DNA of 13,621 nt from Copromyces sp. CBS 386.78 (Eukaryota; Ascomycota; Sordariomycetes; Sordariales; Sordariaceae), in the NCBI GenBank assembly GCA_030685235.1, contig MU839339.1, forward strand, positions 1 to 13,621. Direction: 5' to 3'. Below, in pieces: positions 1 through 7,439 of this stretch. The number at the start of each line of letters is the position of its first letter. Within the stretch, counting starts at the first letter, position 1. Under the pieces are notes generated by a model. The model was not told the DNA's origin, searched no databases, and was given only the letters and a program-made list of their open reading frames with translations. A program made the position numbers and the translations under genes.

Positions 1-93
<93 letters not shown>
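1..93. repeat. (TAA)n trinucleotide microsatellite
   Basis: An uninterrupted 3-bp repeat opens the window and breaks at base 94. It may be a plain microsatellite. It could also be the 3' tail of a plus-strand LINE lying to the left, since some LINEs end in TAA repeats, but no LINE sequence is visible here. Its true length is unknown because the window starts inside it. Confidence 0.97.
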
Positions 94-127
94 TAAATAA
101 AAGATATAAAAGGTATAAGTTTGTTCT

Positions 128-152
128 TAAAGGCCGCGTTACGCGGCCTTTA
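128..152. repeat. Perfect 11-bp palindrome with 3-base loop
   Basis: Arms 128-138 (taaaggccgcg) and 142-152 are exact reverse complements around the loop tta. The GC-rich core stands in AT-rich DNA and contains CpG but no CpA, so it would survive RIP unchanged. It resembles a bacterial terminator hairpin, but in a fungal context that reading has no support. It may be a transposon end or a recombination relic. Confidence 0.8.
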
Positions 153-205
153 GTAAGGTAGTAATTTTAATTCTGAAAATTTTAATAAAGAAGTATCTTA
201 GAAGA

Positions 206-260
206 TGGGCGTTTCACTGCCTCCCTCGGGCATATCCAGCTCCGCCCAAGGGAAGACTAT
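206..260 (-). repeat. 55-bp module shared with the end of the nested insertion
   Basis: The reverse complement of this segment matches 2523-2577 at 48 of 55 positions. All seven differences are C/T or G/A, with the mutated state always in the other copy. Similarity fades on both sides. Inside it, 223-231 (ccctcgggc) and 244-252 (gcccaaggg) form a 9-bp stem with one imperfect pair. It is probably one end of a mobile element whose second example lies in the integrase at 2520-3493. The rest of the element cannot be traced here. Confidence 0.75.
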
Positions 261-1046
261 TTTAAAATAGTATATAGTCGGTACGAAGCGAAAAAGGAAG
301 GAAGTTTAATAATTAGAAAACGACGACGAATCATATTTATTATTTAAAATAAAAAAATCCCTTTTTACTTAAGTAAGGACGGAAATTATTAACTTCCAGT
401 CTTTCTTCTTCCGGAAGAAGCTTCCGGATATTATAATACTAATTTATTCTTACGGAGTAAGTAAAAAAATGTTAGTATATATTATTTTAAATTATTTACG
501 GATAGCCGATTATTAAATGACGGCAATTAATTAATTATAACTAAAAGAAGAATTCTAAATTTATTTAAACGATAGAACTCAAATTAAAAGAATCCTTTCG
601 TAAGTATTATAATTTAGTAGGCTAAACGAATACTATTTAATAATTAAATTAAAGGGAGAGTAGCGCGATAAATTCGCGTAATATTCTTAAGTATATTCGA
701 TTATAATACTAAAATAAGAGAATATAGGAGGGATAGGAAGAGGAGGAATCGGATTGTACTAATTATAATAATTATTTAACTACGATTATAATATACTAAA
801 GTATTTAATTAATATTTATTCGAGGGCGAAGAATTCGCAAAATATATTAAATATTAACTCTTAATTCCTAATAACCTTACAGTACTATTAAACCTAATCT
901 TTATTAGCCGGAAGGGGGCCGATAAGGCTATTAATTATTATTAGGGAACTAATATTAATACCTCCTCTATTAAAACCGGGAATAGAAAAACGATCGATTA
1001 AAAATATTTCGCAATATCCTTTACACTAATAATCTTCGATTTTTAT
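261..1046. other. RIP-degraded DNA of unknown origin
   Basis: This is AT-rich DNA with almost no CpA or TpG. On the plus strand one reading frame from about 250 to 740 stays open for long runs broken only by TAA or TAG, as expected of a RIPped coding region, and contains basic stretches. I do not recognise the protein, and the opposite strand cannot be excluded. No integrase or reverse transcriptase motif was found. It is probably an older transposon copy into which the LTR retrotransposon inserted. Confidence 0.5.
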
Positions 1047-1051
1047 ATTCC
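1047..1051. repeat. Target site duplication, left copy (attcc)
   Basis: The five bases attcc lie directly outside the left LTR and recur directly outside the right LTR at 9568-9572. A 5-bp duplication is typical of Ty3/Gypsy integration. Confidence 0.85.
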
Positions 1052-1284
1052 TATCACGGGTAGAGGGCGAGAGGTTGGGTGTAGATGTAGGATATGCGTA
1101 ATTGTACGAGGGAAGAAAGGGAAGAGTGTAGAGGTACAATCGGAAGATGGGCCTTTATAGGACTCGAGCTATAAACCCTAGTGGGTCTATAGCGGGAGAT
1201 TATAACCAATTAACCAATAATAGTGATAATAATTTTAGGAAGCTACTATCACTAGTATATATAATACAAATTAATCCTATAATA
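1052..1284 (-). repeat. LTR, 3' LTR of the minus-strand element
   Basis: It matches 9335-9567 end to end at the same length of 233 bp, with nearly all differences being transitions. The original TG...CA termini are inferred: this copy starts ta and ends ta, as RIP would leave them. The terminal inverted motif tgtcac-type is still visible as tatcacggg at the left edge. Its right half carries many C-to-T changes relative to the other LTR, while its left half is the better preserved copy. Confidence 0.9.
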
Positions 1285-1296
1285 CTACCCCTATCT
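1285..1296 (-). promoter_or_regulatory. Candidate polypurine tract
   Basis: On the minus strand the bases just before the 3' LTR read agataggggtag, which is purine-rich. Its position directly against the LTR fits the plus-strand primer of LTR retrotransposons. This also supports the minus-strand orientation inferred from the coding traces. Confidence 0.6.
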
Positions 1297-2519
1297 GAAA
1301 GAAGCCATATAGTTAATTAAAATTATATAAAATAATAGATAACTTTATTAAACGTTTAATCCAACCGTAAAAAACCTCTATAGCCGTTAATTATAATAAC
1401 CTCTTCTTATACTTTATTCGCGAAACCTCCGCTTTTATAACCAATTCTTCTATTTCTTTTAACGTCCTCCTCCTTCGCTTCCGCTCCGCCGCCAACCAAT
1501 CTAGGGGTGCTAAAACCTCCGGGTATACCTCGTAAAACTATTATATTGTATTAGGGGATATAGCTACGTTAGTACGCGGCTGTTATAAAGGTTAATAAAA
1601 CGGTGCCTAAATAATAAAATATTCTTAACAACTATTAGTTATTTTATAATAGCTATCGATCTTAACGAAATCCTATTCTACTAAATCCTCTTTATTATTA
1701 ATCTTCCTTATATTACGACTTTAAGTTATACGAACGTCCCTTTCCTATATCTCCAACTATCCTAACATATTTACTTCAACCTACGGTTTAATTTTATTAA
1801 CGTAAAAGGTAGGGCTATACTTTATATTGACTGGTAATTTAAGTATAACTTTATAGCTATCTACTTTAATAATTTCGAACGGGCCTTTATAAAGGGGGGT
1901 GAACTTTACGTGCGGTCGGCCGGTATCGAAGTTTTTTATATTAAATAAGACCTTATTTCCTATTTTATACTTTAAGGTATTTATCCTTCGAATATTAGCG
2001 TTAGTTTCGTACTATTACTAAGTTTACTTTACTTAATTTATAATGTACTTTAATACTTTTTTAAAATAATTAATAATTTCGTTAATTTTAAAATATTCTG
2101 TTTACTATTAAGTTAATAAATTTAGCGGGTATAGTTTTGTTAATTTAATACCTATACGGGGGTAGAAATTGTAATTAACAAAGAAAGGGGATACTCCCGT
2201 TATTTCAAATATTAAATTATTACTAACGAATTCCGCAATTAATAATTAATTTATTTAATTATCCTATACCTAATTAATATAAAAACGAAAATAGTTCTCT
2301 ATTTCCGTATTAATACGCTTTATCTAACTATTAATAAATAAATAAAACGTAGAAGAAGATTTAAAAATCACTTCTAAGCGGGAAAACAAAATTTTTTAAA
2401 ATTGTAAAATAAATTAGAAGTTTCGGTCCGATATAATAGAGTCCGGAAAGCTGTAAATACTATAAATTCTCTTAATAAACTGGTCCGCTAATTCTTCGGC
2501 TATAAAGCCGATAATAAAA
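1290..2519 (-). pseudogene. Distal integrase, GPF module and pol tail (ghost)
   Basis: The minus-strand reading resumes the integrase with GFIAEELADQF (about 2480-2510). It continues through SDR, whose Asp is the second catalytic residue and is kept (2426-2428). The catalytic Glu is read as Lys (codon 2318-2320, QIKRIN where QTERVN is usual), a G-to-A change. AEFVSNN and TGVSPFF-type motifs follow (about 2170-2240). The Gypsy C-terminal module DTGRP...YKGPFEII lies near 1870-1945, with GPF at 1877-1885, in a long stop-free stretch. A basic tail (AAERKRRRR, about 1460-1490) runs toward the polypurine tract. Stops are TAA or TAG at expected Gln or Trp positions. I did not recognise a convincing chromodomain, although the tail is where one would sit. 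Confidence 0.88.
2512..2519. repeat. Target duplication of the integrase insertion, left copy
   Basis: This reads taataaaa; its partner at 3493-3500 reads caataaaa, a single C/T difference. Deleting the insertion with one copy restores a continuous integrase frame (QYFI joined to IGFIAEE), which strongly supports a true target duplication of 7 or 8 bp. Confidence 0.75.
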
Positions 2520-2522
2520 AAC

Positions 2523-2577
2523 ATAGTCTTTCCTTAGGCGGAGCTGGATATGCCTAAAGAAGACAGTGAAACGCCCA
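2523..2577 (+). repeat. 55-bp end module, second copy
   Basis: This is the inverted counterpart of 206-260. It starts at the left edge of the insertion, and the internal stem seen in the other copy has lost pairing through C-to-T and G-to-A changes. It includes cagtgaaacgccca at its inner end. The right end of the insertion, read on the minus strand, has the related gaaacgctcatcc. Confidence 0.75.
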
Positions 2578-2588
2578 GAAATTCAAAT

Positions 2589-2626
2589 CTTTTAAAAAAA
2601 GAATTATATTTTTCTTTTTTTAAAAG
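2589..2626. repeat. Perfect 15-bp inverted repeat
   Basis: Arms 2589-2603 (cttttaaaaaaagaa) and 2612-2626 are exact reverse complements with an 8-base loop. It sits just inside the 55-bp module and overlaps the start of the tandem array. It may be a folding part of the insertion or chance in A/T tracts. Confidence 0.7.
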
Positions 2627-3054
2627 AACTTATTTAATAAATTTTTATTAAACTAAGATTCTACTTTAATTAGACAGTGTACGGACCCCTAATAAGGTAT
2701 ATAATAACTGCTATTTTTATTTATTTATTTTAAAATATCTTTATCTTTGTAATTAAGGTTATTAATTAATATTTTCTTTAAAAGATCCATTTATTAAAAT
2801 GTTTTAAATTAAAATTCCCCTTCGATTAGAATGTATACGAACTTCAAATTAGGTATATAATAAGCGCTTTTTTCTTCTAACCATTCTACTATATTTTTAT
2901 TATTATAATTTAAGTTATTAATGGATATTTTTATAAGTAATTTATTTATTAAATCTTTTAAATTAGGATTTCCCCTTAAATAGTTGGCACGCCCATCTCT
3001 GGGCTAGTATATTATAACCGGCATCTTTTTCTGATTATTTTAATATTCTTTTTG

Positions 3055-3063
3055 TAGGGTTAG
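3055..3063 (+). repeat. Telomere-like motif in tandem unit 3
   Basis: The bases tagggttag match the TTAGGG phase seen at the same place in unit 4. It is a single degenerate copy, so this is weak evidence alone. Confidence 0.35.
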
Positions 3064-3217
3064 CATTATGCGTTAATATTTTTTTTTTTTAGAAGACACA
3101 TCTGTCAAATTTTTTTAAACTAAGATTTCTCTTTAATTAAAAGGCGCACGGACCTCTACCCGGGTATAGAATAACCGCCTTTCTTTTAAGATTATTTTGA
3201 TACTATTTTTATTTTGT

Positions 3218-3229
3218 GGGTTAGGGTTA
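3218..3229 (+). repeat. Two telomere-type units (gggttagggtta)
   Basis: Two consecutive TTAGGG-phase hexamers lie in unit 4 of the tandem array. The vertebrate-type repeat TTAGGG is also the telomere repeat of most filamentous fungi. Two units can occur by chance. Confidence 0.45.
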
Positions 3230-3377
3230 TTGGTAATAATAAAAAAACACGGTCATTTTCGATTTTCGCTCTGCGTGCACGGGCCTCGAGTTCAGCTGAG
3301 TCGCAGAATTTCCCGATTGGGACGACGGGCTCCGCAATTATTTTGCAGGGCGACCCAGTATAGACAGAACCGCCGCT

Positions 3378-3482
3378 CCTTCCAGTTTCGGCGCTGAGGT
3401 GGGCTCACGGACCACGACCTTTGGTGCGGTTTTTCCATGACACCTTTGGTGAGCCCGACCTCAGCGCCTCCACGGTGGAAGG
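3378..3482. repeat. Long GC-rich imperfect hairpin at the right end of the insertion
   Basis: Three arm blocks pair in order. They are 3378-3384 (ccttcca) with 3476-3482, 3390-3400 (ggcgctgaggt) with 3458-3468, and 3401-3408 (gggctcac) with 3449-3456. One unpaired base and a short internal loop separate them, and the apical loop is about 40 bases. This stretch is rich in CpA and TpG, so it has escaped RIP. Short open frames here on both strands are a result of high GC and few stops; no coding signal was seen. Confidence 0.8.
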
Positions 3483-3492
3483 ATGAGCGTTT

Positions 3493-3500
3493 CAATAAAA
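3493..3500. repeat. Target duplication of the integrase insertion, right copy
   Basis: This reads caataaaa and pairs with taataaaa at 2512-2519. The C/T difference is what RIP would make in the left copy. Confidence 0.75.
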
Positions 3501-4213
3501 TATTGTATTTTTATTAAATAATTAATGACGATAACTACGTATTTAAATTCTTAACCCCGGCGTATGCAAGGAGTTAAAAGGGTAATATAATCTACAGAAA
3601 TATCCTTTTATAGTACGAAAAATACTATTAAAGGCTTTAAAAACCCGTATAAAGAGTATTATAATAATTTAAATTTAGTACATAATAAATAGGCCTTATA
3701 ATAGGCCTTAACGGTATTAAATGTTTTTAATTAAAAAAAAAACTAAAAGAATAATAAATAGGTCTTTTTACGACCTAAATACCTAATGGAAGGCGAATTG
3801 TATATATAGTAAAAGAGCTAAAATTATGATTCAATATAGTTAAGGTCGATAATAATAGTACTATAAAAATATACCCGTCCCTATATTACCCTATATTCGG
3901 CGAACAACACCTTCTTTAATTAATTTTTTACTTCTTTAAATTATGTATAGCGGCAAAAGTCTAATAAATAACTAAATAAGTCTTATAAAAATATCGACTT
4001 CTTATAACTCTCTATAATTAAATTGTTAATAGATTTATTATTTATTATTTCTAAATTGTAAATATATTCGGTTCTAATATTAATAATCTCCTTTCCGTTT
4101 TTTAAAACGAAAGCTCCGTTCACAAAGATGTTATAATCGAATAAAACCTTATTTCTAACTAAAAACCATTCGTTGGCCTCGTCCTTAAGTAAGTACTCCG
4201 GCTTCTTATTCAA
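3494..4213 (-). pseudogene. Proximal integrase and RNase H-integrase linker (ghost)
   Basis: Read on the minus strand, 4213 to 3983 is the linker after RNase H (starts KKPEYLLKDEANEW). It is one open stretch that could be mistaken for a small gene, but it lies inside pol and its ATG has no support as a start. Next comes the N-terminal integrase region, where zinc-ligand positions are hard to place. Then comes KDISVDYIT, which matches the strand leading to the catalytic core, and VVIVINYLIK. There the first catalytic Asp (VVDRLTK in relatives) is read as Asn at 3521-3523. The frame ends at QYFI, where the insertion starts, and continues at 2512. Confidence 0.85.
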
Positions 4214-4640
4214 GGCGTTAAGGCGTACTTATAACGAACCCGGTTAGTATTTAATTATAAAATTAAACCGGGATAAGAATTAGGACTACTATATATAGCG
4301 GGGAATTAATTATTTATTAATTATAAAAGTCTTTAAAGTCTTATAGTCCGTAAGGACTTCGAACGGTTATTATACCCCTTCGAACTTAGGGCGCTACTCC
4401 TCTAAAGCTTTAATAATAGCGAATAACTCCTTATTGTAAATATTATAATTATATTCGGTTAAAGAGTACTATTAATTAAAGTAGGCGATAAGGCGATGGA
4501 TACTATCATTATTGTATTATAATAACGTACTTCTATATACTTAATTAGAAGTATTTATTTTTATAACGGTTTATTTTAATTAATTGTAAATCCGAAGTAT
4601 AAGTCTATTTATAAAAGCCTTCTTTAATACTTCGAAAGAT
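4205..4640 (-). pseudogene. RNase H domain of pol (ghost)
   Basis: The minus strand reads TVIKINTSN, the ghost of the first RNase H strand. Its catalytic Asp is read as Asn (codon 4553-4555). AYFN followed by YSLTEYNYNIYNKELFAI, the classic Gypsy block with its Glu kept, comes next. FEVLTDYKTLKTF and SRFNFIIKY-PGSL close the domain. In the virus-like replication cycle this domain removes RNA from the RNA-DNA hybrid. Stops fall at expected Gln, Trp or Arg-Gln positions. It continues directly from reverse transcriptase. Confidence 0.9.
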
Positions 4641-4829
4641 TTCTAGTACCGTTCCTCCTATTCTTATCCCGCTATTTTCTTAATTAATTCGTATAATAGA
4701 CCGGCGATAATAGAAAAATATTTAATAAAACGACGGTAGAAGTTAGTAAATTTTAAAAAGCGTTAAAATAATTTCTTAAAGTCCGGAGCTTCCTATATTA
4801 TAACTATAAAAACTTTCTTTAAGTTTATT

Positions 4830-5530
4830 TTGAAACTACTTGGGGTAATAATAAAACTTAAATATTTAATTCGCTACGTATAAAATTCGTATTTATTAAT
4901 ATTGATTTAGAATCCTACCTAATTATCCATTATAAGACTTCTTTAATATATTTTTTATATTCCTCTTCGTTATTGGAATAAATTAAAATATTATTGAAAT
5001 AAGTGGTGGTGTATATGTCGAAAATATTATATAGGATATCGTTAATATAATTTTAGAAGGTTCCTAATACGCCCTATAAACTAAAAGGATATATAATAAA
5101 TTCGTAGAAGTTAAAATAAATAATAAAAATGGTAAATTATTTATACCCCTCTTTAATACGGATCTTATTAAATGTAACGATAATATTGAATTTCGTAGAG
5201 ATTTTTACTTTATAAATCGTATTAAGGGTTTCCTTAATTAATAATAGCGGATAATATATTTTTATCGTAATATTATTAATATTATAGTAATTTATACAAA
5301 TATAGACTCCGCCTCCGGGTTTCTTAACTAGTAAAAGGGGAGAAGCGGCCGCAAATTATAATAACCGAATAAACTTTTTCCTTAAATTATTATTAATTTA
5401 TTTCTTAATAATAATTATTTCTATAAGTAATACGTATTATAGCCGTACGTTAGGAAATTATTCGCCTAATTACAATTTAATTTTATAATCGTACGAACGA
5501 TAGGGAAGGATCTCCTTTACTAGCGAGGGT
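4830..5530 (-). pseudogene. Reverse transcriptase domain of pol (ghost)
   Basis: The minus strand carries the ordered Gypsy reverse transcriptase blocks. They are LPYRSYDYKI (about 5480-5510), SPLLLVKKPGGGVYICINY (about 5275-5345, Asp of the FCVDYR-type motif read as Asn), YPLLLIKETLNTIYKVKI, and FNKIRIKEGYK. The active site YxDD reads YFNN at 4990-5001, so both catalytic aspartates became Asn by G-to-A change (GAT/GAC to AAT). The thumb block NKYEFY...YLSFIITP follows near 4835-4900. NFYRRFIK, just downstream at about 4710-4750, leads into the connection to RNase H. The enzyme would be dead even without the stops. Confidence 0.95.
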
Positions 5531-6250
5531 AAAAAAGTAGTAACCTCGCTAATATATATACCTCTATCCCTTAAAATAGTTTAAAATCTTAATAATTTCC
5601 TCCTTAATTTTTAATAGCTAGTCTACCTTATTAAATAACCTTTTTACATCCTCCTCATTAACTTTTACTAAATATATTTATTAGAAGATTTCTTCGTATA
5701 TAGGCGTATTAGTTTCGAAATTTCTAGTAAAATTAATTGCCTTAGCGAAGATGACAACCTCTCGAATATCTTCTAAAATATAAACGCCAACTATCTCATT
5801 AATAAAATTATAAAGTATAGGGGGTAAACTTTCCTTATACTTCCTTCTATCGCCTTCTATAATATTATTAATTGTTTCCTTAGTTAAATCCAAATTTAAA
5901 AAATCTATTATAACCGCTAACCTCTCAATTTCGATGTAGCTTATAATATACGGCTATAACTATTCCTTTTCGCAAATAAAATGAAACGTAATTATATTAA
6001 ATACTTTAATATTATTAAAGTTAAACCTATAATAGGACTTGCGAAAACGGCGGTATTAGGGGCGATTTACGCTAATTAAGACGCGGCGGCTACTTATACA
6101 TATATAAAGCTCGTAAAGCGCAAGGCTTTTAATTTTAATAAAAAGAGCGGTAATACCGGTAATGGCAATTTTAAATTCAATCTTTCTAACTACTAGCGCT
6201 TTAATAAGAGTAGGGACCGTACGGTAGCTAATTTTAGGTTTAATTTTAAG
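5531..6250 (-). pseudogene. Protease region and N-terminal pol (ghost)
   Basis: A minus-strand frame runs through TVPTLIKALVVRKIEF (about 6170-6225), YYRFNFNNIKVF (about 6005-6040) and DLTKETINNIIEGDRRKYKE (5834-5893). It ends near the start of reverse transcriptase. The order and the NNIKVF strand fit a retroviral-type aspartic protease. The D-S/T-G active site cannot be read with confidence; LIKA may be its remnant. The open stretch 5681-5893 is part of this frame and not a separate gene. Confidence 0.6.
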
Positions 6251-6301
6251 TTTAATAATAGTAGGAGGGAATTCGGGAGCGGATAAAGGTTTTAGAGCGG
6301 G

Positions 6302-6439
6302 CTCCGCCGCGATCTTTTTAATCTTCTCTTTCTTAATAGCTAGAAAGTAAGATTCTTCCTTTTCGATAATTAAAAAAAGAAATTCAGTCTCCTCCTTTTT
6401 AATAGTTAGAGAAAGAGATTTAGTCTCCTCCTTCTTAAT
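6302..6439 (-). pseudogene. Lys/Glu-rich repeat region between gag and protease
   Basis: On the minus strand, units start at 6439, 6403, 6367 and 6337, each beginning IKKE or IEKE (IKKEETKSLSLT, IKKEETEFLFLI, IEKEESYFLA, IKKEKIKK). Two are exactly 36 bp, or 12 codons. AAA, AAG, GAA and GAG codons contain no CpA hit that makes a stop, which explains why this part stayed readable. It is probably a charged spacer of the gag-pol polyprotein; the function is unknown. Confidence 0.65.
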
Positions 6440-6717
6440 CGGTAGGAGGGGAATTTAATAGATAGAAGCTACCGAAACCCGGTTAATAAGGGTTCTAAAC
6501 GCCGCCGTTTAATATCTAGGGAAATCCGTTAACAAATAGCGGCCTCGGCAGGCGGTATAGCTAAAATATATACTATACTACTTATAATCGATTTCTAACT
6601 AATAGTATTATATCTATAGGAAGCCTAAAATAATTAGGTATTTTTTATAAATATTATAAATTAAAAAGGTAATTATTTCTTCGTAATAACTAATCCGGAA
6701 TTTAACTATTACTCCTT

Positions 6718-6725
6718 TAAAAATA
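6718..6725. repeat. Target duplication of foldback element, left copy (taaaaata)
   Basis: The eight bases taaaaata touch the left end of the inverted repeat and recur exactly at 7144-7151 on the other side. Confidence 0.8.
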
Positions 6726-7143
6726 GAGCGACTCTACTCGCACCGTAGGAAAACTCTATTCGGACCGTAGATAGAAAAGAAAATTTAAAGTTTCTCTATA
6801 AGTAAAAGGTCTCTTAGTACGTATATTAGCCCAGATTTTTTCTTATTTTTTTCTTTATTTTCTAAGCCCTACATCACTTGTTTACGCCTTATATAAAGCC
6901 TTAAATTCGAAGGTACTTAGAACTATTAAAATTTAGGGCTGCTAAAGTTAAATAGAAGAAAAATCTGGCCGATCTAAGAGCCGTAAGAGGCGTAAAATAG
7001 ATTGAAAAATCTATGAAAATTCAAGAAGTATTTTACTCCTACTTTTATCTTTATATACTTTATCTTCACCGAGATAAACTTAGAAGTTTAAATTTTATTT
7101 ACGGTGCGAATAGAGTTTCCCTACGGTACGAGTAGAGTCGCTC
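6726..7143. mobile_element. 418-bp foldback / MITE-like element
   Basis: Terminal inverted repeats 6726-6773 and 7096-7143 match at 44 of 48 positions (ends gagcgactctactcg). A second, inner inverted pair (about 6829-6870 with 6932-6969) makes most of the element a large foldback. Each terminal repeat is itself built from two 22-bp direct units (ctctactcgcaccgtag and ctctattcggaccgtag). It has an exact 8-bp flanking duplication. It encodes no protein. The 8-bp duplication suggests a hAT-like mobiliser; a TA duplication (Tc1/mariner) is an alternative because ta sits at both edges. Its interior has more CpA and TpG than its host, so it inserted after most RIP. Confidence 0.85.
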
Positions 7144-7151
7144 TAAAAATA
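7144..7151. repeat. Target duplication of foldback element, right copy
   Basis: This is an exact copy of 6718-6725, directly against the right inverted repeat. Confidence 0.8.
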
Positions 7152-7439
7152 ATACCCTTAACTATTCTATTAATAAGAACGAACTTCTTTACTTTCAATA
7201 ATCGGAAACGGGGAAAATTATTTTTAATAATAAAGGAATAATTAATAAATGCGAAAGCGGAGTAACCGCTATCGAGAAAAGTAATATAATAGTTTTTACG
7301 CGAACGAATTAATATAAGAAAATAAAAATATTAAATTTAGGGAAGTAGAACTATTTAATAATTAAATTTTAATTTCCTCTAAAACTTCTAATTCTATAGA
7401 GCCTAAAATTTATTTCTCAAATATAACCTAGCCAAGCCT

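Larger units (their letters stand above)
2605..3290. repeat. ~155-bp tandem repeat array, four to five diverged units
   Basis: A landmark resembling aaactaagatttc starts at 2650, 2806, 2960 and 3117, giving spacings of 156, 154 and 157 bp. Each is followed by an (a)cggacc-like block, an ataataaccg-like block and a tttttgt-gggtta-like block. A fifth, shortened copy is suggested by gcacgggcc near 3277, matching gcacggacc at 3148. Units 3 and 4 keep more GC and CpA than units 1 and 2. No reading frame is conserved between units, so the array looks non-coding. Confidence 0.8.
2520..3493. mobile_element. ~970-bp insertion splitting the integrase, non-coding
   Basis: The insertion interrupts the integrase between the first catalytic region and the helix before SDR. 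From left to right it holds the 55-bp end module (2523-2577), a perfect 15-bp inverted repeat (2589-2626), four to five ~155-bp tandem units (about 2605-3290) and a GC-rich end with a long hairpin (3378-3482). CpA and TpG are common in both ends, so it carries much less RIP than the host element. The 8-bp duplication fits hAT-like elements, but the termini show only weak inverted similarity, so the superfamily is open. No transposase is encoded; it would be a non-autonomous element. Confidence 0.7.

Noticed and set aside
128..152. Rho-independent terminator
   Set aside because: The window is fungal by its RIP signature and no gene ends there; the T run after the stem is also missing.
206..2577. 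A single 2.4-kb DNA transposon bounded by the two 55-bp inverted copies
   Set aside because: It would cut across the intact left LTR, its target duplication and the integrase, whose frame demands an insertion at 2520-3493 instead.
2605..3290. CRISPR-like array
   Set aside because: Units are ~155 bp, contiguous and diverged along their full length, with no short identical repeats separated by unique spacers.
3197..3495. Overlapping open frames on both strands of 66-67 residues
   Set aside because: They lie in the GC-rich hairpin and tandem repeat, where few stops are expected, and read into each other's complement. No domain, start context or repeat-to-repeat frame conservation supports a protein.
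3983..4213. A separate 76-residue gene on the minus strand
   Set aside because: It is the in-frame continuation of RNase H toward integrase in the dead pol; its ATG is internal.
5681..5893. A separate 70-residue gene on the minus strand
   Set aside because: It is a stop-free stretch of the same pol frame just before reverse transcriptase.
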